A DNA stretch of 60,897 bases from CAINFV01 sp964409235 (lineage in GTDB: Bacteria > Chlamydiota > Chlamydiia > Chlamydiales > FEN-1388): positions 1-60,897 of the forward strand of contig CAYPCN010000006.1 in the NCBI GenBank assembly GCA_964409235.1. The letters run 5' to 3'. A program made the position numbers and the translations under genes. Positions within the stretch are counted from its first letter, which is position 1; every line of letters begins with the position of its first letter. The notes under the pieces are model-generated. The model worked only from the letters and a program-made list of their open reading frames with translations. It did no database searches and was not told the origin of the DNA. Positions 17,986 to 25,339 of this stretch are shown piece by piece.

Positions 17986-20529
17986 TCACTCCTCGCCCGA
18001 ACTCTCTTCAGAAACAACTTCTTCCACGGCCAGGCCATTCAGCCCCTCGTCGAAGGACGGCGCAGAATCTCCCTCACAGCGAGCAACGCGCTGGACAGCT
18101 ACGAGATGCGCCTCTTTGAGATTGGCAAGGCGCACACCTTGGGTGTTTCTGCCCATCACGCGTACATCGTCCAGTGCAATTCGTACCGTCTGCCCAGACG
18201 AGGCCACCATCAACAGGCTGTCCTGGTCTGTCACACACAAGCCAGCAACGACAGCGCCATTTCGCTCATTGGTAATGATCGACCTGACGCCAACACCACC
18301 GCGGTGGGCCTTGCGGAACTCTTCGACCCTCGAACGCTTCCCAAAGCCATGTTCGCACACGATGAGCAGGATCTCATCACCACTGACAGCTTCGCAGCCA
18401 ACAACAGCATCGCCATCGCGGCGGAGGGTGACACCGCGCACGCCGCGCGCTGTGCGTCCCATGCTCCGCACCTCCGACTCGTCGAAACGCACCGACATCC
18501 CCTGCCGCGTAAACAGCATGATCTCTTGCCCAGGGGTCACTCTCCGCACAGCAATCAGCTCGTCGCCCTCATCGATGGACAGAGCGATGATTCCCTTGCG
18601 GCGGGGATTTGAAAACTCAGACAGCTCAGTCTTCTTGACAACACCCTGACGCGTCGCCATAAAGACGCTTCCAGGTATAGCAAAGTCTTCCACCTGAATG
18701 ACGGTGGCGATCTTTTCCTTTGGCAGCAGATCGCCAAGAAGGTTGACAAGTGGTTTTCCTTTCGACCGCCGCCCTGTATCTGGGATCTGCCACACCTTCA
18801 GCCAATAGCATCGGCCAAGATTGGTGAATATCAGCAGGTAGTCATGAGTAGAGGCTACATACACACCTTTGATGGCGTCATCTTCCTTCCTGAGCTCGAC
18901 GCCCGCCACCCCTTGGCCACCACGACGCTGCTCGCGGAAGGTGTCTACAGGCATGCGTTTGATATAGTCGTCCGTTGAGATGGTGATGATCGCACGCTCA
19001 TTGGGGATCAGATCTTCGATATCAACCTCTGACTCTGCATGCATGATCTGCGTTTTCCTCGGCCCCCCATGGTGCTTGGACACGTCCCCAAGCTCTTCGC
19101 GGATGACGTCTTTGACGCGCTCTTCACTCGCCAGAACCGCCTTGTACTCTTCTATCTTCGCCAAAAGTCCTTGATGTTCGTTCGAAATCTTTCCATGCTC
19201 AAGCGCTGTGAGCTGGTAGAGCCGCAATTCGAGGATCGCCGCTGCTTGTCGCTCGCTAAAGGCAAACTGTTGTATCAGTCCCTTCTNNNNNNNNNNCTTC
19301 TTCGCTTCTTCTTTCGAACTACTGCCGCGAATCAACGCCACCACCTGGTCGAGCATGCCAATGGCTTTCAGATACCCAGACAGAATATGGGCGCGAGCTT
19401 CAGCCTGCGCCAGATCAAAACGAGTACGCCGACGGATGACGTCCATCCGATGGTCAATCCATGCCATGATCAGCTGCTTGATGTTGACCAGGCGAGGAAG
19501 CCCTTTGTCAAGCGCCAGCATCTGACACCCAAACGTCGTCTCTAAATCAGTGTACTTGTACAACTGGTTGAGGATGACATCGGCCATCTCCCCTTTTTTC
19601 AGCTCAACGACAACGCGCAGCCCTTCCCGATCCGACTCATCGCGAAGATCAGAAATGCCAGTGATCGTTTTCTCATGGATATGGTCGGCAATCTGCTTGA
19701 CAAAGGCGGCTTTATTCACGCCATACGGGATCTCAGTGACGACAATTCTCTGGCGATCCGGGTGGTCTGGCACCTCGTCTATCGTCGCTACGCCGCGCAG
19801 CACCAGCTTCCCCTTCCCCGTATGAAAGGTCTCCTTAATCCCTCGATACCCGCAGATCATCCCTCCCGTCGGGAAATCAGGCCCAGGGAGGACCTGCATG
19901 ATCTCTTCTATCGTTGCCATTGGGTTTTCAAGAAGGAGCAGCGTGGCCTTGATCACTTCGCTAAGGTTATGCGGAGGGATGTTGGTCGCCATACCAACAG
20001 CAATCCCCGTGGACCCATTACAGATGAGGTTGGGAAATTTCGATGGGAAGACGACCGGCTCTTTCTTCGTCTCATCGTAGTTTGGGACGAATTCCACAGT
20101 ATCCTTGTCAAGATCTTCCATCAGATAGACGGAAGCGTGGGTCAGACGAGCCTCAGTATATCGCATAGCGGCTGGCGGGTCGCCATCAATAGAGCCAAAG
20201 TTCCCCTGCCCATTTACAAGGCAGTATCTCATGGTCCAGTCGTTCGCCAAGCGCACTAATGTTGGATAGACGACCATCTCTCCGTGTGGGTGGTAGTCGC
20301 CTGACGTATCACCACAAATCTTGGCGCACTTGCGATGCTTGGACTGAGGGCCGAGACTCAGCTGCTTCATCGCGAACAGCAGCCGGCGCTGCGAAGGCTT
20401 CAAGCCATCGCGAATATCGGGAATCGCACGTGCAATGATGACGGACATCGAGTAGCGGAGGTAGCTATCTTTCAGCTCATCTTCAACACTGCGTTGAATG
20501 ATGACCTCGTCAGCTGTGTATGATGTCAT
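17986..20529 (-). CDS. gyrA: DNA gyrase subunit A (contains a 10-N assembly gap)
   Basis: The 847-residue subunit cleaves and religates DNA in the gyrase heterotetramer. The catalytic Tyr is Y124 in AAMRYTE. The GyrA box that distinguishes gyrase from topoisomerase IV is present as QRRGGQG, followed by a beta-pinwheel C-terminal domain and an acidic tail. The quinolone-determining segment reads HPHGEMVVYP where E. coli has HPHGDSAVYD, so the key Ser83 and Asp87 positions are Met85 and Pro89 here. Ten N at 19287-19296 interrupt the coding sequence near residue 412. The frame is retained, and the flanks suggest a joining artefact rather than missing sequence. It lies 23 nt downstream of gyrB. 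Confidence 0.95.
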   Translation of the reverse strand: MTSYTADEVIIQRSVEDELKDSYLRYSMSVIIARAIPDIRDGLKPSQRRLLFAMKQLSLGPQSKHRKCAKICGDTSGDYHPHGEMVVYPTLVRLANDWTMRYCLVNGQGNFGSIDGDPPAAMRYTEARLTHASVYLMEDLDKDTVEFVPNYDETKKEPVVFPSKFPNLICNGSTGIAVGMATNIPPHNLSEVIKATLLLLENPMATIEEIMQVLPGPDFPTGGMICGYRGIKETFHTGKGKLVLRGVATIDEVPDHPDRQRIVVTEIPYGVNKAAFVKQIADHIHEKTITGISDLRDESDREGLRVVVELKKGEMADVILNQLYKYTDLETTFGCQMLALDKGLPRLVNIKQLIMAWIDHRMDVIRRRTRFDLAQAEARAHILSGYLKAIGMLDQVVALIRGSSSKEEAKKXXXXKGLIQQFAFSERQAAAILELRLYQLTALEHGKISNEHQGLLAKIEEYKAVLASEERVKDVIREELGDVSKHHGGPRKTQIMHAESEVDIEDLIPNERAIITISTDDYIKRMPVDTFREQRRGGQGVAGVELRKEDDAIKGVYVASTHDYLLIFTNLGRCYWLKVWQIPDTGRRSKGKPLVNLLGDLLPKEKIATVIQVEDFAIPGSVFMATRQGVVKKTELSEFSNPRRKGIIALSIDEGDELIAVRRVTPGQEIMLFTRQGMSVRFDESEVRSMGRTARGVRGVTLRRDGDAVVGCEAVSGDEILLIVCEHGFGKRSRVEEFRKAHRGGVGVRSIITNERNGAVVAGLCVTDQDSLLMVASSGQTVRIALDDVRVMGRNTQGVRLANLKEAHLVAVQRVARCEGDSAPSFDEGLNGLAVEEVVSEESSGEE
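19287..19296. other. Run of 10 N inside gyrA (probable assembly join)
   Basis: The bases on both sides of the N run share CTTCT. Removing the ten N together with one copy of the 5-nt overlap (15 nt in all) gives an in-frame protein reading KEEAKKGLIQQF, which fits the GyrA consensus without extra residues. Confidence 0.9.
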
Positions 20530-20552
20530 GAATACTCCTCTACGAAAAAGCC

Positions 20553-23051
20553 CTATATATCAAGATTTTTCACGGCCAGAGCGTGCTGTTCAATAAAGGC
20601 CCGGCGGGGAGGAACCTCTTCGCCCATGAGCATGGTGAACATGTGTTCTGCTGCCACAGCATCGGCCAGAGAGATATTGATCAGCGTTCGTTTGGCAGGA
20701 TCCATGGTCGTCTCCCACAGCTGCTCTGGGTTCATCTCTCCCAGCCCTTTGTACCGTTGAATTTCAAGATCTTTGCGGCCGTTTATACGGAAGAACTCAA
20801 CGAGCTCTTTGAGCGTATAGAAGGGAATGCCATGCTCGCCATCTTCGTACACTGTTGCGACAGGAACGTCCTTGGCAATCAAATACTGATCAAGCGAGCT
20901 GTTCGTCGTCTCCAGTTCCTCAACCAGCGAATTCCAGATTACATCGTCAAAGAGTTCAAAGAACGACAGCGGACGAAGATGAAACTTCTTCATTTGCTCC
21001 GTGATCTCCTCAGGAGGGATCGCCGCAAGTGTCTCGTCGAATCGCTGGCGCTGCTCTTGCTCGTTGCGTTCCTTCAACGCTGCTAGCTCTTCTTCCGAGA
21101 ATAAAAAGAGACTCTCATCACCCAAGGTTACAAGATAGCGCGGGAGTTGCCCTTTATCGTTTCGTCGCGAAAGATATTCTCGGAAGGGAATCCCCTTGCG
21201 CTCGACACGGGTGATGAAAGTTTCAATCTCGAGAATCGCACAGCTCAACTCTTTGATCTCATCGCGATTGAGCTCTTTGTCCCCCTGAACGAGGCGGATA
21301 TCACTCATTCCCAGTTCCAGCAGGTAGTCGTCCATCTCACGCTCGGAGTTGATGTAACATGACGTCTTCTTCCGAGAGACCTTAAAGAGTGGCGGCTGCG
21401 CAATGTAGATATGCCCTTCCTCGATGAGGTCGGGCATATGGCGATAGAAAAACGTGAGGAGCAATGTCCTGATGTGAGATCCGTCGACGTCAGCATCGGT
21501 CATGATGATGACCTTATGGTATCGAAGCTTCTCGAGCTGAAACGCATCGCTGCCAATACCACAGCCTAATGCCGCCACGATTTTCCCTACCTCATCATTC
21601 TGCAGCACCTTTTCAAGACGGGCTTTCTCAACGTTTAATATTTTTCCTTTAATTGGGAGGATGGCTTGAAACCGTCGATCTCTCCCCGTTTTTGCCGATC
21701 CTCCAGCGGAGTCTCCCTCGACGAGGTAGATCTCACAGAGGGCAGGATTGCGTTCTTGGCAGTCGATGAGCTTGCCAGGGAGGCGTCCAGAATCCAACGC
21801 CGTCTTCCGCAGTGTCATCTCGCGAGCACGGCGTGCTGCCTCGCGGGCTTGTGCCGAGATAATCGCCTTCTCAGCAATGGCCTTTGCCACATGGGGATGT
21901 TCGTCGAGGAAGATAGTCAGCCCTTCGCCAACAATCTGTTGAACGACTGACGCTACATCGCTATTTCCAAGCCGTTGTTTTGTCTGGCCTTCAAACTGAG
22001 GATTCGCCACCTTTACAGAGACAACAGCGGTCAACCCTTCCCGCATGTCTTCGCCGCCTACAGAAAGTTTATCTGTCTTCAGGAGGTTGTGCTCTTTGAT
22101 GTACGAATTGAGCACCCGCGTCAATGCCGTTGAAAACCCAGTCAGGTGCGTACCGCCCTGCTTGGTGGCAATATTGTTCACAAAAGAGAAGAGCGATTCT
22201 GAAAAGCCATCATTCCACTGCATGGCAATTTCAGCCTCAATCATCCCATCATCACCTGGCCGCATCCCTTTAAAGTAGATCGGCTGCTCAAAGAGCACGG
22301 TTTTATTTTCGTTCAAGTATGAGACAAACGACGACAGGCCGCCACTGTAGCAAAAGATCGCGTCATCGCGTCCCTCGCCGCGCTCGTCGCGAAGTGAAAT
22401 TTGGACTCCAGGATTGAGAAAGGCAAGCTCGCGGAGGCGCTTGGCAAGTGTGTCATAGTCTACGTCTAAGACGCGCATGACCTGCTCATCAGGCCAAAAC
22501 CAAACCTTCGTCCCACGCTTCTGCGTCGACCCAACAACGGCAAGATCTCGGACCATAGGTCCACGAGAAAATTCAATTTCGTAGATAGTGCCGTTGTTAA
22601 AGACGTCGACTACCATCTTTTTCGATAACGCATTGACACACGAGACGCCAACACCGTGGAGCCCACCAGACACCTTGTACGAAGCCTTATCGAACTTGCC
22701 GCCAGCATGGAGAATCGTCATGACCACTTCGACAGCGGAAACATGCCGCCCTTGCCGCTTGGACTCAGCCTCGTGAATATCAGTAGGAATGCCTCGGCCA
22801 TCATCTTCCACGGAAATCGAGCGATCATCATGAAGCACGACCTCAATAGTTCGACACTGGCCGGCCATGGCTTCGTCAATGCTGTTGTCGACGACTTCGT
22901 ACACGAGCTGATGCAAGCCACTGATTCCCGTATCGCCAATATACATCCCTGGACGTTCACGCACAGCTTGAAGTCCCTGAAGAACAGTAATGGAACTGGC
23001 ATCGTACTCCTTACGAGGAGCGGGGGTATCGTGTGCCGTCGTAGATGTCAT
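20553..23051 (-). CDS. gyrB: DNA gyrase subunit B
   Basis: The 832-residue ATPase subunit of gyrase. The GHKL ATP-binding domain has YEVVDNSIDEAMAG, DDGRGIP and GGLHGVGVSCVNALS. The transducer has QTKQRLGN. The TOPRIM domain has LVEGDSAGGSAKTGRDR and MTDADVDGSHIRTLL, and QRYKGLGEMNPEQLWETTMD lies near the C-terminus. Its order with gyrA and an upstream DUF721 gene is as in Chlamydia. A small hairpin GAGCCAT-AGC-ATGGCTC (23071-23087) lies just upstream of the start. Confidence 0.97.
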   Translation of the reverse strand: MTSTTAHDTPAPRKEYDASSITVLQGLQAVRERPGMYIGDTGISGLHQLVYEVVDNSIDEAMAGQCRTIEVVLHDDRSISVEDDGRGIPTDIHEAESKRQGRHVSAVEVVMTILHAGGKFDKASYKVSGGLHGVGVSCVNALSKKMVVDVFNNGTIYEIEFSRGPMVRDLAVVGSTQKRGTKVWFWPDEQVMRVLDVDYDTLAKRLRELAFLNPGVQISLRDERGEGRDDAIFCYSGGLSSFVSYLNENKTVLFEQPIYFKGMRPGDDGMIEAEIAMQWNDGFSESLFSFVNNIATKQGGTHLTGFSTALTRVLNSYIKEHNLLKTDKLSVGGEDMREGLTAVVSVKVANPQFEGQTKQRLGNSDVASVVQQIVGEGLTIFLDEHPHVAKAIAEKAIISAQAREAARRAREMTLRKTALDSGRLPGKLIDCQERNPALCEIYLVEGDSAGGSAKTGRDRRFQAILPIKGKILNVEKARLEKVLQNDEVGKIVAALGCGIGSDAFQLEKLRYHKVIIMTDADVDGSHIRTLLLTFFYRHMPDLIEEGHIYIAQPPLFKVSRKKTSCYINSEREMDDYLLELGMSDIRLVQGDKELNRDEIKELSCAILEIETFITRVERKGIPFREYLSRRNDKGQLPRYLVTLGDESLFLFSEEELAALKERNEQEQRQRFDETLAAIPPEEITEQMKKFHLRPLSFFELFDDVIWNSLVEELETTNSSLDQYLIAKDVPVATVYEDGEHGIPFYTLKELVEFFRINGRKDLEIQRYKGLGEMNPEQLWETTMDPAKRTLINISLADAVAAEHMFTMLMGEEVPPRRAFIEQHALAVKNLDI

Positions 23052-23070
23052 GCCTACACCAAGTTTTTAG

Positions 23071-23087
23071 GAGCCATAGCATGGCTC
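23071..23087. repeat. Perfect 7-bp hairpin GAGCCAT/ATGGCTC between gyrB and DUF721 gene
   Basis: GAGCCAT, 3-nt loop, ATGGCTC. The arm is identical to the first seven bases of the dispersed repeat ends, so this may be a collapsed copy. On the minus (gene) strand it is not followed by a T-run, so it is a poor intrinsic terminator for the operon. Confidence 0.45.
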
Positions 23088-23101
23088 TTTAGTAATGTTC
23101 C

Positions 23102-23530
23102 CTACAGGAATTGCCCAATACGAAACGAAATATCAATGATTTCAGCGCCTGGAGCTTCTTTTTTCAGGGCGTCCACAAGTCTCTTGCGTTCCACACTGTT
23201 GTGTAACAGGCTCAAAAGAGAGGAATTTTTGACTGACACGTACAAAATTCCATGTTCATATCTCTCAGCTCGCGTCATTCCAGCAAATGCAGGACCGATC
23301 ACCCGCGGCCATAGCTCTAAAAGCTCTCGCGGCTTCTCCTGCAACCTCTGCTCAAGATGAGCTAAGTACCGTTTTGCCAAGTCTTTTACATGACGAGAAG
23401 TCGTTGCCGACCCATCAGGAGAAGGGCCACGACCATATCGTGAAAACAAAAGAACCTCTTCACACGTGCGGTTTCTCTCCCTGCAAAAACAAGGAGAAAG
23501 CTTCCCATTTTTGATCTCCAATTGTACCAC
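23102..23530 (-). CDS. DUF721 (DciA-like) protein upstream of gyrB
   Basis: A 142-residue protein whose C-terminal ~95 residues match DUF721: VKDLAKRYLAHL..., LLELWPRVIGPAFAGMTRAERYEHGILYVSVKNSSLLSLL, ending IDISFRIGQ. Members near replication genes are DciA, a loader of the replicative helicase. The GTG start at 23530 lacks a clear ribosome site and abuts a repeat fragment, so the true start may lie further in. The location directly before gyrB agrees with Chlamydia. Confidence 0.82.
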   Translation of the reverse strand: MVQLEIKNGKLSPCFCRERNRTCEEVLLFSRYGRGPSPDGSATTSRHVKDLAKRYLAHLEQRLQEKPRELLELWPRVIGPAFAGMTRAERYEHGILYVSVKNSSLLSLLHNSVERKRLVDALKKEAPGAEIIDISFRIGQFL

Positions 23531-23600
23531 GCCATCGCAGTACGAGCAAGAAAAATGGCTCTAGAAAGAGCCGTTTGCGATGGGCCTTGTTGCCCACATG
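23531..23600. repeat. Degenerate copy of the dispersed repeat between DUF721 and AbiEii genes
   Basis: Contains GCCATCGCA (23531-23539) facing TGCGATGGGC (23576-23585), and inside these ATGGCTC facing GAGCCGT (23555-23561 / 23568-23574). The arm GAGCCGTTTGCGATG matches the repeat consensus with one change. Confidence 0.55.
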
Positions 23601-23614
23601 CCTGAAGAGATTTT

Positions 23615-24421
23615 TTAAGCATTTGCACAACAACGCCCACTCCCACTTGCAAGCATCTTTATAGCTCGCGCGAAACTTAGCTTTCTTAGCCTTCCAGATG
23701 GGTCTTGGGCCTCTAGTTTAGACCATTCAGTGGGAGAAGCCTGGTTCACCCAATTGAACAGCTGTCTCTGAAATGTCTGGAGCCATTTTGGATACTGCTG
23801 AGAGAGAAAGGCAAACTCAGCAAGCGATTGATCGGAGAAATCTACCAGCTGTGTGGCTACATACCAGATCCCATAGAGATCCTTCAGCATCTTTGATGCA
23901 CTTTTTCGCCTGGTAAAAGTAAGCCCTTTGTGAAAGATCCATGCCCCAGGAGAGACAACCCTTCCTGCTTCACGTGAATAGGTCTGAAATTCCATTGTTG
24001 ATTGAAGGCTTAGCGTCAAATAGCTCAAAGGCTGAGCAACAATGCCTGCAATCACGACGTTTTTGCTCTTATCCTCTCTGGTGGCCGAATCAGTCAAAAA
24101 CTCAATCTCTACTTCTACTCCGTCGATTTCTTTCACATAGCTTTCCGTCGCTGGAACATCGACATCTTTGAAAACATGGGTAAAGCCGGCGTCGTTGAGA
24201 TATTTGGCGATGTTCTTTTTAGAGATCTCGGGCACCCTTCTGGGAATCAACGAGTCAATATCTCGCGTTCCAACGGGAGTGTTCTCAGACTTTGGATCGG
24301 CGAGATAAAGCTTATAAATGAACAGAGCAAAACCTCCTCCGATAACAACAAAATTTCGCCAGGGTCCCAGCGCCTTTAAAAATTCCGAGATGATTTTGTC
24401 TTCTTGGATCTGTTTCTTCAC
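23615..24421 (-). CDS. AbiEii-like nucleotidyltransferase, putative type IV toxin
   Basis: A 268-residue protein with a nucleotidyltransferase fold: VVIGGGFALFIYKLY (glycines near 28-30), then GTRDIDSLIP with the metal-ligand pair D54 and D56, then a long helical C-terminus. This is the pattern of AbiEii/AbiGii-type toxins, which transfer nucleotides to target RNA such as tRNA acceptor ends. It is translated last in a two-gene unit and overlaps the upstream AbiEi-like gene by 4 nt. Base composition is more AT-rich than the flanking gyr genes, consistent with acquisition. The role could be phage defence or stabilisation. Confidence 0.72.
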   Translation of the reverse strand: MKKQIQEDKIISEFLKALGPWRNFVVIGGGFALFIYKLYLADPKSENTPVGTRDIDSLIPRRVPEISKKNIAKYLNDAGFTHVFKDVDVPATESYVKEIDGVEVEIEFLTDSATREDKSKNVVIAGIVAQPLSYLTLSLQSTMEFQTYSREAGRVVSPGAWIFHKGLTFTRRKSASKMLKDLYGIWYVATQLVDFSDQSLAEFAFLSQQYPKWLQTFQRQLFNWVNQASPTEWSKLEAQDPSGRLRKLSFARAIKMLASGSGRCCANA

Positions 24422-25149
24422 TGATTCTTAAGATTTTGATAAATGCGTTTGATTTCTGGAGCCCGCCGAGCTATAAATTCTGCTTGTTCTTGTCCTCGTA
24501 AAGGAAAGTGATAGAGGTCTAAAAAGGCAAGGAGAACAGGACAAGTGCTAATGTCTTTACCGCCTTTCATATTTTGTTTGACCAACATCTTATAGTAAGG
24601 CTCAATCAATAAAACCTCATACCCTCTTTCTTGCGGCTCTAGTTGCAGGGCGCTTTCCAGTTTCGCCCTAATAGAAGGATCAAGAACATACAATTCTAAT
24701 CCTTCCAAGCTGGTATTTTTATATCCATGCGCTTCAGCTGCTGAATGCAGAGCTAAGATCACGTTTTCATTGAGTTGAAATTCCTTTAAAGCCTTGAACC
24801 ACTCTGGCTTTCCAGAAAGGGCAGAGCGATATGTTCGGATTTTGCATTTTTTCACGATGCTATAGTGCTCTAACCAGCTTTCTAGAAGTTCTTTGGGCTT
24901 CCTAAAAGAAAATCTCTTTGCAGTTCTCACTCCTTCAACTTGCAGAATCCCTTTCAACACAAGAATGTTGAAAACACGCTGAACTAGACCAAGGCTCACA
25001 CCTACTTCTTTAACAGCTTCTCTCAACGAGAAGCTTTCTCTGACAATCCCTTCTCTGAGCAGCCAATCAAGAACAAGGGAAGACTTATCCGCATAGACAT
25101 TCCCTTCTGCTGGATCTTCGCTGGAGTGTACTAGAAAACGACCTCTCAT
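24418..25149 (-). CDS. AbiEi-like antitoxin / winged-helix transcriptional regulator
   Basis: A 243-residue protein. An N-terminal winged-helix-like region (SLREAVKEVGVSLGLVQRVFNILVLKGIL, residues ~40-70) is followed by a domain ending PVLLAFLDLYHFPLRGQEQAEFIARRAPEIKRIY, which resembles the C-terminal block of AbiEi-family antitoxins. A strong ribosome site AAGGAGG sits 5 nt before the ATG. It overlaps the toxin-like gene by 4 nt. The promoter region holds a nested palindrome (25162-25217), fitting the autorepression known for AbiEi proteins. Confidence 0.72.
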   Translation of the reverse strand: MRGRFLVHSSEDPAEGNVYADKSSLVLDWLLREGIVRESFSLREAVKEVGVSLGLVQRVFNILVLKGILQVEGVRTAKRFSFRKPKELLESWLEHYSIVKKCKIRTYRSALSGKPEWFKALKEFQLNENVILALHSAAEAHGYKNTSLEGLELYVLDPSIRAKLESALQLEPQERGYEVLLIEPYYKMLVKQNMKGGKDISTCPVLLAFLDLYHFPLRGQEQAEFIARRAPEIKRIYQNLKNQ

Positions 25150-25161
25150 TGCGGCCTCCTT

Positions 25162-25217
25162 CTGTTCACTACAATACGCTGTTCAATGTGTATTGAACAG
25201 GTAAAAATAGTGAACAG
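25162..25217. promoter_or_regulatory. Nested inverted-repeat operator upstream of the AbiEi-like gene
   Basis: The inner palindrome is CTGTTCAAT-gtgt-ATTGAACAG (25179-25200). Outer arms are CTGTTCACTA (25162-25171) and TAGTGAACAG (25208-25217), giving four TGTTCA half-sites. It lies 13 nt from the antitoxin start, where AbiEi-type antitoxins are known to bind their own promoters. That this protein binds it is inference. Confidence 0.75.
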
Positions 25218-25339
25218 GTACGCCGAAAAGAAGAAAGACCTCAAAAATTCGTTATCGGCACGGCATTGTTGCGCAAATGCAAGATGGTGAAGGAGCGCAG
25301 AACAACCAGCGAGCCATAGCCCTTTTCTCTCGCTCTCCA

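Noticed and set aside
23071..23087. Hairpin between DUF721 and gyrB as an operon terminator
   Set aside because: No T-run on the coding strand and the gap is only 50 nt; better explained as a repeat remnant.
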